Notes under the pieces: generated by a model | The model's database searches: none | Seen by the model: the letters and a program-made list of their open reading frames with translations, nothing else | Told to the model about the DNA's origin: nothing | Origin: Nostocoides_A vanveenii | GTDB taxonomy: Bacteria > Actinomycetota > Actinomycetes > Actinomycetales > Dermatophilaceae | NCBI RefSeq assembly: GCF_039531165.1 | Contig: NZ_BAAAPN010000035.1 | Coordinates: 39,605-103,604 of the forward strand | Direction: 5' to 3' | Length of the DNA: 64,000 nt | Program-made: the position numbers and the translations under genes | In this document: positions 16,848 through 24,608 of the stretch, piece after piece | How the letters are laid out: the number at the start of each line of letters is the position of its first letter | Position numbering within the stretch: the first letter of the stretch is position 1

Positions 16848-17555
16848 CTACTGGGTCTGCACGAAGACGTGGTCGGCGATGTCCTCGGGCAACGAAACGC
16901 CCTCGGTGAAGTCGCGGGTGGCGCCCACCGCGAGCACTCGGCCGTCCTCGCGGCGGACGCGAATCGCCTCGCCGGGCCGCACGCCGGCCTCGGTGAGCAA
17001 CTTCAGAGCCTCGTGGTCGATCTGGACCGGCTCGCCGATCTGGCGGACGGTGACATGGGCCTCGTCGCTGTCGGCGATGGCCGACATCGTCTCCAGCCCG
17101 GCCCGGAAGTCCTCGACGCTGGCCGCCTCGCCCAACTCGGCAAGCCCGGGGATCGGATTGCCATAGGGCGAGAGCAGGTCGTCACCGAGCAGGGCGATGA
17201 TCCGGCGCTCGACCCGTTCGGAGATCACGTGCTCCCAGCGGCAGGCCTCGTCGTGGACGTACTCCCACTCCAAGCCGATGACGTCGACGAGCAGCCGTTC
17301 CGCCAGCCGATGCTTGCGCATCACGCGGGTCGCGCGCTGCCGACCGAGGTCGGTGAACTCGAGGTGCCGGTCACCGGCGATCGAGACCAGGCCATCGCGT
17401 TCCATGCGGGCGATGGTCTGCGAGACGGTGGGTCCGGAGTGGCCGAGGCGCTCGGCGATGCGGGCCCGCAGGGGCGGGATCCCTTCTTCGTCGAGTTCGA
17501 AGATGGTCTTGAGATACATCTCCGTGGTGTCGATCAGGTCACTCACGCGCGCCAT
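16848..17555 (-). CDS. ideR: Iron-dependent repressor IdeR/DtxR
   Basis: This 235-residue regulator binds Fe(II) and represses iron-uptake genes. The winged helix (RIAERLGHSGPTVSQTIAR) precedes the metal-binding and dimerisation domain. The DtxR ligands map with a +3 offset: Met13, His82, Glu86, His101, Cys105, Glu108 and His109. A C-terminal SH3-like FeoA domain (GEAIRVRREDGRVLAVG) completes the full-length form. It is the second gene of a pair with an MFS gene 4 bp upstream. The role as the main iron regulator is inferred from full conservation of both metal sites. Confidence 0.93.
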   Translation of the reverse strand: MARVSDLIDTTEMYLKTIFELDEEGIPPLRARIAERLGHSGPTVSQTIARMERDGLVSIAGDRHLEFTDLGRQRATRVMRKHRLAERLLVDVIGLEWEYVHDEACRWEHVISERVERRIIALLGDDLLSPYGNPIPGLAELGEAASVEDFRAGLETMSAIADSDEAHVTVRQIGEPVQIDHEALKLLTEAGVRPGEAIRVRREDGRVLAVGATRDFTEGVSLPEDIADHVFVQTQ

Positions 17556-17559
17556 CCTC

Positions 17560-18756
17560 TCATCGGCGGCGCCGATCGAGCGCGCTCACCCAATGGGCGA
17601 TCCACGCCGTGCCCGCGAGCGCGAGCCCCCCGACGGCCAGGCTCGCGCTCGCCAACCCGGTGGCCGCGATGATGGCGCTGACGACGAGTGGGCCGCCACT
17701 CGCGCCGATGTCTCCGCACAGGCGCCAGCCCCCGAGATATTTCGCCCGGTGCACCACCGGGGCGGTGTCGGCACCGAGCGTCATCACGATGCCCGATCCC
17801 AGGCCGTTGCCGACGGCCATCAAGATGGTGACGGCGAGCAGGCCCGCCAGGCTGGCGGTCAGGGGGAGCACCAGGAAGCCCAGGGCCAGCAGTCCGGCGC
17901 ACGGCACGGCCACCATCGCCCGCCCACGCCGGTCCATCACCCAGCCGGCCGGATAGAAGATGGCCACCTCGACCAGAGCCCCGATCGCGAAGACCATCGA
18001 GACCTGCGACGCGCTCAGGCCGATGTGCTCTCCCCAGAGCGGCAGCACGCTCAGTCGCACCGCCCGCAGCCCGTTGATCGTCATCGCCGAGGTCCCGAGG
18101 GTGGCCAGGACGCGCGTATGCCGGCGCAGCAGCGTCCACGTCGATGCCGGATCCGCGCGCCCCAGTTCGCGGGCCTCGTGACCGAGGTCGTCGACCCGGA
18201 GCACGAGCAGGAGCGCCGCCAGGGAGGCCAAGACGCTGGCCACGAAGGCGGCCCGAATCCCCCACTGGTGAATGACCGCCGTCCCGACCAGCGGGCCGAT
18301 CACCATGCCGATCCGGTGGCTGCCGCCCAGCGTTGAGAGCGCCCGAGCGCGTAGGTGCTCCGGCACCGCGTCGATCATGAAACCCTGACGCGCCAGGAGG
18401 AAGACACTCCACGTCATCCCCGTGACGAAGGCCGCGGCCCCAAGGACGAGAACCGAGAGCGCCGACGCCGCGATGGCGGCCGTCAGCGCGCCACCGACCG
18501 AGGCGATGACCATCGCCCGCCGCTCGCCGATCCGCGCGATCATCGCCCCCGCGGGAAGGGAGGCGCACAGCTGGCCAACGCCGAGGAGCCCGGCAACCAG
18601 CGCGGCCTGCCCGACAGTGGCTCCGAGCTGGCGCGCCAAGAGCGGGACGATCGGGATGGCCGCGCCGTAGCCAATCCCCTCGAGGATCGTCGGCCCGTAT
18701 GCCGCGACCGCCACCGAGCGCAGCCGGAAGTCCTCCCGGGGCGGGCTGGTGGTCAT
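17560..18756 (-). CDS. MFS transporter cotranscribed with ideR
   Basis: This is a 398-residue, 12-TM major facilitator protein. Motif A-like segments follow TM2 (AGAMIARIGERRAMVIAS) and TM8 (GWVMDRRGRAMVAV). TM5 has RIGMVIGPLVGTAV. I prefer the ATG at 18756 (MTTSPPREDFRL) over an upstream GTG/ATG because the N-terminus then begins close to TM1. The stop lies 4 bp before ideR, so the two form one transcript. An exporter linked to iron physiology, for example a siderophore exporter, is possible but unproven. Confidence 0.88.
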   Translation of the reverse strand: MTTSPPREDFRLRSVAVAAYGPTILEGIGYGAAIPIVPLLARQLGATVGQAALVAGLLGVGQLCASLPAGAMIARIGERRAMVIASVGGALTAAIAASALSVLVLGAAAFVTGMTWSVFLLARQGFMIDAVPEHLRARALSTLGGSHRIGMVIGPLVGTAVIHQWGIRAAFVASVLASLAALLLVLRVDDLGHEARELGRADPASTWTLLRRHTRVLATLGTSAMTINGLRAVRLSVLPLWGEHIGLSASQVSMVFAIGALVEVAIFYPAGWVMDRRGRAMVAVPCAGLLALGFLVLPLTASLAGLLAVTILMAVGNGLGSGIVMTLGADTAPVVHRAKYLGGWRLCGDIGASGGPLVVSAIIAATGLASASLAVGGLALAGTAWIAHWVSALDRRRR

Positions 18757-18937
18757 TCCAGCGAGCCTAGACATCCGCACCGACAACCCGCCGGTTCGCG
18801 CTCGGGTCGGCCCCCGCGTGGACAGTCAGGCGATGCGCACCGGCTCAACCGATGCGAACCGGTTCAAGCGCCGCGAACCGGGTGCACCGATGCACCCCTG
18901 GGCTCGGCGCTACACACCTGGTGCCTACGCCGCGGGC

Positions 18938-19627
18938 TCAGGGTTGTCGGCGCGAGATCGCCCAAGCGGCGGCGTCGGCCAGGCTGCCCTCGGCCACACG
19001 GGCATACACGATCCGGTCGTGCAGGCGATCGGGGCGCCCGGCCCAGAACTCGACCTCCTCAGGCACGATCCGGTAGCCGCCCCAGCGCGTCGGCACGGGC
19101 ACATCGTCGGGCGAGCCGGTGTCCGGCCAGCGGGCCGCCAACTCGGCCGAGCGCGCCTCCAACGCGCTGCGCGAGGCGATGGGCGCGGACTGCTCCGACG
19201 CCCAGGCCGAGATCCGCGATCCCCAGGGCCGGGTGACGAAATAGTCGCGCACGAGCTCGTCCGGCAACTCCACCGCACGTCCGCGGAAGCGGATCGCCCG
19301 GAACATCGCCGGCCAGGTCAAGGTTGCAGCCACACCAGGATTGGCCGCGAGCTGGCGACCCTTGGCCGAATCCAGGTTGGTCACAAAACCCGGACCCTCC
19401 GGGGTAAGGAAGCGCATCAACACCGTCCGGACGTCCGGCAGCCCCACAGCGTCCACGGTGGCCACGGCCATCGCGGTCGGTTCGGGCACATCGCCGCGCT
19501 CAGCCGCCCGCGCGACGGCAGCGTCGATCCAGGCGGAGGCGACGGCATACGGATTGTCCGCGAGACCGCCGATGTCGACGGCGTCACCGGTGTAGGAGAT
19601 GCGAGGAGCCAGCGGATCCGGTGCCAT
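18938..19627 (-). CDS. pdxH: Pyridoxamine 5'-phosphate oxidase
   Basis: This 229-residue flavoenzyme oxidises pyridoxamine or pyridoxine 5'-phosphate to pyridoxal 5'-phosphate using FMN. Family features are EPTAMAVATVDAVGLPDVRT, VLMRFLTPEGPGFVTN, SAKGRQLAANP, and the C-terminal RWGGYRIVPEEVEFWAGRP followed by LHDRIVYAR. The final motif RLHDR is the PdxH signature. Start at ATG 19627, giving MAPDPLAPRISY. It diverges from citA across a 110-bp interval. Confidence 0.96.
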   Translation of the reverse strand: MAPDPLAPRISYTGDAVDIGGLADNPYAVASAWIDAAVARAAERGDVPEPTAMAVATVDAVGLPDVRTVLMRFLTPEGPGFVTNLDSAKGRQLAANPGVAATLTWPAMFRAIRFRGRAVELPDELVRDYFVTRPWGSRISAWASEQSAPIASRSALEARSAELAARWPDTGSPDDVPVPTRWGGYRIVPEEVEFWAGRPDRLHDRIVYARVAEGSLADAAAWAISRRQP

Positions 19628-19737
19628 GGACCGAGCGTATGCCTGCGCCCCTTGCGGACGTGATGCCGCGAGTGTCGGCGGTGGCGTGCAGAATAGGCAC
19701 GCCAACAGGCAACGGAACAGTCTGGGATGGGGTAGCC

Positions 19738-20841
19738 ATGAGCGACAGCGACGTCAAGCACGGCCTCGAAGGGGTCATTGCGTTCGAATCCGAGATCGCG
19801 GAGCCCGATAAAGAAGGTGGCGCGCTGCGCTATCGCGGAGTCGACCTGAAGGACCTGGTCGGTCGCGTCAGTTTCGGCCAGGTGTGGGGTCTGCTGGTCG
19901 ACAATGCGATGGATCCGGGGTTGCCGCCGGCCGAGCCCTTCCCGCTGCCCGTCCACACCGGCGACATCCGCGTCGATGTGCAATCGGCCCTGTGCCAGCT
20001 CGCGCCGCTGTGGGGCTTCCGCCCGCTTCTCGACATCACCCCCGAGCAGGCACGGGAAGACCTCGCGCGCGCCTCGGTGATGGCGATGTCCTTCATCGCG
20101 CAGTCCGCGCACGGCCTCGGCACACCCATGGTGCCGCAGAGCAGGGTCGATGAGGGCAAGACCATCGTCGAGCGGTTCATGATCCGGTGGCGCGGTGAGC
20201 CGGACCCCGCCCACGTCGAGGCGATCGACGCCTACTTCATCTCGGCCGCCGAGCACGGTATGAACGCGTCCACCTTCACCGCGCGGGTCATCGCCTCCAC
20301 CGGTGCCGACGTCGCGGCGTGCCTGTCCGGTGCCGTCGGTGCCCTCTCCGGCCCGCTGCACGGGGGGGCGCCGTCGCGCGCGAAGCACATGATCGAAGGT
20401 GTGGAGCGCTCGGGCAACGCCGAGGAATACGTCAAGGGCGTCTTCGACCGCGGTGAGCGGTTGATGGGCTTCGGGCACCGCGTCTATCGCGCCTATGACC
20501 CGCGGGCCGCGGTCCTGCGTGACACCTGCAAGCGGCTCGGCGCCCCGCGCTACGAGGTGGCGGTCGAGTTGGAGAAGGCCGCCATCGCGGCCCTCGCCGA
20601 GCGCTATCCCGAGCGCAAGATGGAGACCAATGTCGACTACTGGGCGGCCGTGCTGCTCGACTTCGCCGACGTGCCGGGCGAGATGATGACGCCGCTCTTC
20701 GTCTCGGCGCGCACCGCGGGCTGGGCGGCGCACATCTTGGAGCAGAAGAGGACCGGCCGCCTGATCCGGCCGTCCTCGAAGTATGTCGGCCCGGGTCCCC
20801 GTCCGTTGGAGGACGTCCAAGGCTTCCGCGCGCACAGCTGA
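19738..20841 (+). CDS. citA: Citrate synthase 2
   Basis: This 367-residue enzyme condenses oxaloacetate and acetyl-CoA. Its length and the opening HGLEGVIAFESEIAEPDKEG are typical of the actinobacterial CitA branch. Catalytic residues are His208 (GPLHGGAPSR), His247 (MGFGHRVYRAYDPR) and Asp300 (METNVDYWAA). The ATG at 19738 follows GGGG at about 6-9 nt. A strong hairpin follows the stop. It is monocistronic. GltA-type citrate synthase and methylcitrate synthase are alternatives, but the N-terminus favours CitA. Confidence 0.93.
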   Translation: MSDSDVKHGLEGVIAFESEIAEPDKEGGALRYRGVDLKDLVGRVSFGQVWGLLVDNAMDPGLPPAEPFPLPVHTGDIRVDVQSALCQLAPLWGFRPLLDITPEQAREDLARASVMAMSFIAQSAHGLGTPMVPQSRVDEGKTIVERFMIRWRGEPDPAHVEAIDAYFISAAEHGMNASTFTARVIASTGADVAACLSGAVGALSGPLHGGAPSRAKHMIEGVERSGNAEEYVKGVFDRGERLMGFGHRVYRAYDPRAAVLRDTCKRLGAPRYEVAVELEKAAIAALAERYPERKMETNVDYWAAVLLDFADVPGEMMTPLFVSARTAGWAAHILEQKRTGRLIRPSSKYVGPGPRPLEDVQGFRAHS

Positions 20842-20898
20842 CTCGAAGGCGATCGCACCGGCCAGGCGATGTGAATATCCCTGCGCCACAATGCCAAC

Positions 20899-20928
20899 CG
20901 GCGCCTGCCCCGTTGGGGGCAGGCGCCG
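20899..20928 (+). terminator. Terminator hairpin after citA
   Basis: A perfect 13-bp stem (20899-20911 with 20916-20928) has a GTTG loop and lies 57 bp past the stop. A moderately A+T-rich ATTCGATTCGTT follows, without a T-run. Confidence 0.7.
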
Positions 20929-21029
20929 ATTCGATTCGTTGCGGGGTGCTTCGCCTCGGTCCCCGCGACGTCTCGACGCGTTCGACCCCGCGCTCCGTGC
21001 GCGTCGGTCGCAGCTCGTCGAGTCGAGCC

Positions 21030-21119
21030 TCAGCGGCCGCGGTAGCCGGGCACCGGCGGGTTGAAGACGTCCAGCGTCCAGGCGTCGAACTTCTTCAGCC
21101 AGGTTTTGATGTGGGTCAT
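21030..21119 (-). CDS. 29-residue small protein of unknown function
   Basis: The peptide begins MTHIKTWLKKFDAWTL and ends NPPVPGYRGR. GAGG lies 7 nt before the ATG. An A+T-rich upstream stretch (about 21180-21230), unusual for this DNA, is a likely promoter and diverges from serC. The first half can form an amphipathic basic/aromatic helix; the second is Pro/Gly-rich. There is no transmembrane segment. I know no family. The reading frame is short, but the start signals and isolated position favour a real gene. Confidence 0.55.
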   Translation of the reverse strand: MTHIKTWLKKFDAWTLDVFNPPVPGYRGR

Positions 21120-21353
21120 GGCGAACCTCTTTCGGGAGTGATTGGTGTGCGTGTCCTTCGGGCACTTCCTTGTGACTCCTCCTCAATGGTGCGACTTTTG
21201 CTTCCATAACTCAAATGTGAAAAACGCAATTGATACATGCGCATGACGCATGCTTTAAGCCTCAGCGCGTTTATGGCATACGGCTGGGTCCGGCCGTCCC
21301 GGGTGGCGGGACGTGGCACCGGTCGTGGGGGCGGCTTTGTCAGACTTGAGCAC

Positions 21354-22484
21354 GTGACTGCAGACCTGAGTGACCTCCGCCTTCCCGACGACCTGCGGCC
21401 GGCCGACGGCCGTTTCGGGTGCGGCCCGTCGAAGATCCGGCCCGAGCAGATGGCCGCGCTCGCCGAGATCGGGACCACCGTGCTGGGCACCTCCCACCGT
21501 CAGGCGCCCGTGAAGAACCTCGTCAAGGCCGTCCGCGAGGGCCTGGCCGAGCTCTTCCAACTCCCCGAGGGCTACGAGGTCGTCCTCGGCAATGGCGGCT
21601 CGACCGCGTTCTGGGATATCGCCGCTTTCGGCCTGATCCGCGAACGCAGCCAGCACCTGGCCTTCGGCGAGTTCTCGGCGAAGTTCGGCTCGGTCACCAA
21701 GGCCGCGCCCTTCCTCGGTGAGCCGACGATCCTCAAGGCGGACCCGGGGACGCTCGCCACGGCAACCGCCGAGGCGGGTGTGGACGCCTACGCCTGGCCC
21801 CACAACGAGACCTCGACGGGCGTCATGGCGCCGGTTCACCGGGTGCCCGGCGCCGACGACGACGCGCTCATCCTCATCGACGCCACCTCCGGCGCCGGCG
21901 GCCTGCCCGTCGAGATCGCCGAGACCGACGTCTATTACTTCGCGCCGCAGAAGTGTTTTGCCTCCGACGGTGGCCTGTGGCTCGCGCTCTTCTCCCCCGC
22001 CGCCCTGGCCCGGGTCGACGAGATCACCGCGAGCGGCCGCTGGGTGCCCGACTTCTTCAGCCTGCCCACGGCGATCGACAACTCGCGCAAGGAGCAGACC
22101 TACAACACGCCGGCCGTCGCGACTCTCGCGCTCATGGCCGAGCAGCTGCGCTGGATGAACGAGAACGGTGGCCTGGCCTTCACCACCGGCCGCACGGCCG
22201 ACTCCTCCTCGCGCCTGTATGCCTGGGCGGAGGCGTCCGAGGTCGCCACCCCCTTCGTCGCCGAGCCGGCCGCTCGCTCGCAGGTCGTCGGGACCATCGA
22301 CTTCGTCGACTCGGTGGACGCGGCAGCGATCGCCAAGGTGTTGCGCGCCAACGGAATCGTCGACACCGAGCCCTACCGCAAGCTCGGTCGCAACCAGTTG
22401 CGCATCGCGATGTTCCCGGCCGTCGACCCCGACGACATCACCCGGCTGACCGGCGCCATCGACTACATCCTCGAGCGCCTGTGA
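21354..22484 (+). CDS. serC: Phosphoserine aminotransferase
   Basis: This 376-residue PLP enzyme makes phosphoserine from 3-phosphohydroxypyruvate and glutamate in serine synthesis. It has the actinobacterial SerC start (ADGRFGCGPSKIRPEQM), a PLP-phosphate region (GNGGSTAFWDIA), SGAGGLPVEIAETDVYYFA and the PLP lysine Lys200 in APQKCFAS. The C-terminus (PYRKLGRNQLRIAMFP) is complete. I chose the GTG at 21354, which gives MTADLSDLRLP; longer upstream frames lack family sequence. No Shine-Dalgarno is clear. Confidence 0.95.
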   Translation: MTADLSDLRLPDDLRPADGRFGCGPSKIRPEQMAALAEIGTTVLGTSHRQAPVKNLVKAVREGLAELFQLPEGYEVVLGNGGSTAFWDIAAFGLIRERSQHLAFGEFSAKFGSVTKAAPFLGEPTILKADPGTLATATAEAGVDAYAWPHNETSTGVMAPVHRVPGADDDALILIDATSGAGGLPVEIAETDVYYFAPQKCFASDGGLWLALFSPAALARVDEITASGRWVPDFFSLPTAIDNSRKEQTYNTPAVATLALMAEQLRWMNENGGLAFTTGRTADSSSRLYAWAEASEVATPFVAEPAARSQVVGTIDFVDSVDAAAIAKVLRANGIVDTEPYRKLGRNQLRIAMFPAVDPDDITRLTGAIDYILERL

Positions 22485-22524
22485 CCCGAGCCGGGGCGAG
22501 CCTTCCCCGTCTCGGCTCAGGTCA
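22482..22524. terminator. Imperfect hairpin between convergent stops
   Basis: Outer arms TGACCCGAGCC and GGCTCAGGTCA pair with one mismatch and include both stop codons; inner G/C runs extend the stem. It likely serves serC and the opposite small membrane-protein gene. Confidence 0.5.
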
Positions 22525-22611
22525 CAAGCCCGAGAGGGCGGAGGCGAGGACCAGGGCGACCATGCCGATCAGCACCACGAGCGTCACGATCCGGCGAAAC
22601 CGCGGCGTCAT
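22522..22611 (-). CDS. 29-residue single-TM membrane peptide, coupled to an MFS gene
   Basis: The peptide starts MTPRFRRIV and continues as one hydrophobic helix (TLVVLIGMVALVLASAL), with the basic N-terminus expected inside. Its ATG overlaps the stop of the upstream MFS gene as ATGA, so it is the third cistron of a MarR-MFS operon. No named family is recognised. It could be a small modulator of the transporter; that is inference from coupling only. Confidence 0.65.
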   Translation of the reverse strand: MTPRFRRIVTLVVLIGMVALVLASALSGL

Positions 22612-23945
22612 CGTGCCGGCTCCGGGACCGGGCGGGTGACGGCCCGGGTCGAGATCTGCAGGTGCGGGCGGGCGGACGCGGTGAAAGTCACCCGGACATT
22701 CTCGCGCCGCCACAGGGAGATCGCGACCAGGAAGAGGGTGATCGCCAGCGCCAACGGCCCGATCCCGATCGTCCAACGAGCCCCGAAGGCGTCCCCGATC
22801 CACCCGATCAGGGGTGCGCCGAAGGGCGTACCGCCCATGAAGATCGCCATATAGAGCGCCATCACCCGGCCGCGCATCTCCGGCGCGGTCCGCAACTGCA
22901 CCATCGCGTTCGCCGTCGTCAATGCGGTCAAGGCGGCGAGACCGACGGGGATCAGCGTGAGGGCGAACACGGCATACGTCGGGGCGAGCGAAGCGGCCGC
23001 GGCCGAGACGGTGAACAACGCCATGGACACCACGAGGTGCCGCAGTCGGGGGTTCGCGCGCCGCGCCGAAAGCAGGGCGGCGGCGAGCGAACCGATCGCC
23101 ATGATCGAGCCGAGCAGCCCGAACTCGGTCGGCCCCTTGCCGAAGATCTTGGTCGCCATCAGTGCCATGGTGATCTGGAAGTTCATCCCGAAGGTGCCGA
23201 GGACGAACACCAGCCCCATGACCAGCTTCAGATCCGGCCGTCCCCGCACATAGGCCAGCCCCTCCCGGATCGATCCCTTCCCCCGGGTGACGGGTGCGGG
23301 GGTCAGGGCCGCCGGGTCGAGGCGTGTCAGAGCAAGGAGGACCGCACCAAAGGTCGCGCTATTGATCAGCAAGCCGACACCGGTGCCCCAGGCCGCGATG
23401 ACCAGGCCGGCGGCTGCCGGGCCGATCAGGCGGCCGGCGTTGAACGAGGCACTGTTGAGGGCAACGGCATTGGCCAAGCGCGCGGTAGGCACCATCTCCG
23501 AGACGAAGGCCTGCCGCGCCGGATTGTCGAAGGCCGTCGCGATGCCCTGCAGCAGCGCAAGCACATAGACCTGCCACAGTTGCGCCCAGCCGAACACCAC
23601 GAGCAGCCCGGTGACCAGTGAAACCAGCCCGAGCGCGGTCTGGGTGACCATCAGCAGGGCTCGCTTGGGGAAACGGTCGACGACCGCGCCCGCCCACGGC
23701 GCGAGCAACAGGAAGGGCAAGAACTGCAGGCCGGTGACGATCCCGAGCGCGCTCGCCGAGTGCCGCGTCAGGTCGACCAGCACCAGCCAGTCCTGCGCGA
23801 CGCGCGCCATCCAGGTGCCGATATTGGAGACGAGTGCGCCGAAAAAGTAGATCCGGTAGTTGCGGATGGCCAGAGAGTGGAAGGTCGGACTCATCCGGCC
23901 CCGCCCGTATGCCGTGCCCGCCGCCCGTTTGGGGCCCGCGCTCAC
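22608..23945 (-). CDS. MFS transporter of the MFS_3/EntS type
   Basis: This 445-residue transporter resembles the DHA3/EntS branch, known for export of siderophores, macrolides and similar compounds. The N-terminal SLAIRNYRIYFFGALVSN and GTWMARVAQDWLVLVDLT are diagnostic. AGAVVDRFPKRALLMVTQ is motif A, and AFDNPARQAFVSEMVP is the family signature after TM4. The GTG at 23945 overlaps the MarR stop (GTGA), which I take as the start; ATG 23894 is the alternative. The upstream MarR gene probably controls it. Confidence 0.88.
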   Translation of the reverse strand: MSAGPKRAAGTAYGRGRMSPTFHSLAIRNYRIYFFGALVSNIGTWMARVAQDWLVLVDLTRHSASALGIVTGLQFLPFLLLAPWAGAVVDRFPKRALLMVTQTALGLVSLVTGLLVVFGWAQLWQVYVLALLQGIATAFDNPARQAFVSEMVPTARLANAVALNSASFNAGRLIGPAAAGLVIAAWGTGVGLLINSATFGAVLLALTRLDPAALTPAPVTRGKGSIREGLAYVRGRPDLKLVMGLVFVLGTFGMNFQITMALMATKIFGKGPTEFGLLGSIMAIGSLAAALLSARRANPRLRHLVVSMALFTVSAAAASLAPTYAVFALTLIPVGLAALTALTTANAMVQLRTAPEMRGRVMALYMAIFMGGTPFGAPLIGWIGDAFGARWTIGIGPLALAITLFLVAISLWRRENVRVTFTASARPHLQISTRAVTRPVPEPAR

Positions 23946-24367
23946 GCCTGGGCCACCTTGTGCAGGATGGCGCTCGCCTGCCGCAGGACCTCGCGCTCCT
24001 CGGGCGTCAGATTGCCCACGCGCGAGGACATCCAGCCGTCGCGGGCGGCGCGGATCGTGGCGACCTGGGCAGCGCCCTCGGGGGTGAGCGAGAGGATCAC
24101 GCAGCGCCCGTCGTCGGGGTCGGCGGCCCGGGCGACCAGGCCGCGCTCGACCAGGCCGTTGGTGGTCCGGGTCATGCTCGGCGCGGAGACCTTCTCGATG
24201 TCGGCGAGTTCGCGCGGCGTGCGGGGGTGCTCGCCGAGCCGCACGAGGACCGAGAACTGATGCGGCGCAAGCGAACTGCCGCTCTCGAACCGGACTCGGC
24301 GGGAGATACGCATGCACGCCAGGCGGATCTCGGTGGCGAGTTCGGCGATGGCCGCGTCGGTCGGCAT
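23942..24367 (-). CDS. MarR-family transcriptional regulator
   Basis: This 141-residue winged-helix protein is complete: LAPHQFSVLVRLGEHPRTP, RELADIEKVSAPSMTRTTN, the wing VARAADPDDGRCVILSLT, and a C-terminal dimerisation helix. The DxRxxxL-type pattern of MarR proteins is present (DPDDGRC). It is the first gene of an operon with the MFS exporter (GTGA overlap) and a small membrane peptide. A candidate operator lies directly before the ATG. Confidence 0.92.
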   Translation of the reverse strand: MPTDAAIAELATEIRLACMRISRRVRFESGSSLAPHQFSVLVRLGEHPRTPRELADIEKVSAPSMTRTTNGLVERGLVARAADPDDGRCVILSLTPEGAAQVATIRAARDGWMSSRVGNLTPEEREVLRQASAILHKVAQA

Positions 24368-24372
24368 GAACC

Positions 24373-24403
24373 TTAGCTTAGCTCATTACCTTTGCTAACT
24401 AAA
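24373..24403. promoter_or_regulatory. Inverted repeat before marR, candidate operator/promoter
   Basis: TTAGCTTAGC (24373-24382) and GCTAACTAAA (24394-24403) pair at 8 of 10 positions across an 11-bp spacer. The stretch is A+T-rich, lies 6-36 bp before the MarR ATG, and contains a plausible -10 (TAATGA on the minus strand). Confidence 0.55.
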
Positions 24404-24430
24404 TGCCGCGTTGAGTCAGCCGCCGCGCCC

Positions 24431-24525
24431 GCTTGCTCGGGTCGCGCGTGCTTGCGCGGGTCGCGCGTGCTTGCGCGGGTCGCGCGTGCTTGCGCGGGTC
24501 GCGCGTGCTTGCGCGGGTCGCGCCT
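24431..24525. repeat. Five 19-bp tandem repeats
   Basis: The unit GCTTGCGCGGGTCGCGCGT occurs five times head to tail. The first copy has T for G at position 7 and the last ends in CCT. It lies between the MarR promoter and a 38-bp palindrome, in noncoding DNA. Confidence 0.85.
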
Positions 24526-24527
24526 GG

Positions 24528-24565
24528 GCGTAGGGGTCGGCGGTTCGAACCGCCGACCCCTACGC
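24528..24565. terminator. 38-bp perfect palindrome, probable bidirectional hairpin
   Basis: Two 19-bp arms meet at TTCGAA without a separate loop. The centre (GGCGGTTCGAACCGCC) resembles a tRNA T-arm. It lies 44 bp past the stop of the purine permease gene, where a terminator is expected. No T-run follows on either strand. Confidence 0.6.
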
Positions 24566-24608
24566 AGAGCGCCGGACCGTGCACGACCCGGCGGCTCAGG
24601 GCCCTGGA

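Noticed and set aside
19417..21207. Long minus-strand open frame opposite citA
   Set aside because: It is the antisense shadow of citA with no family sequence; only the separate 29-codon frame at its upstream end has start signals.
24431..24525. Possible CRISPR array
   Set aside because: The five 19-bp units are directly adjacent with no spacers, and no cas genes are in the window.
24528..24565. tRNA gene suggested by GGTTCGAACC
   Set aside because: The sequence is a simple perfect palindrome; no acceptor, D or anticodon arms can be built around it.
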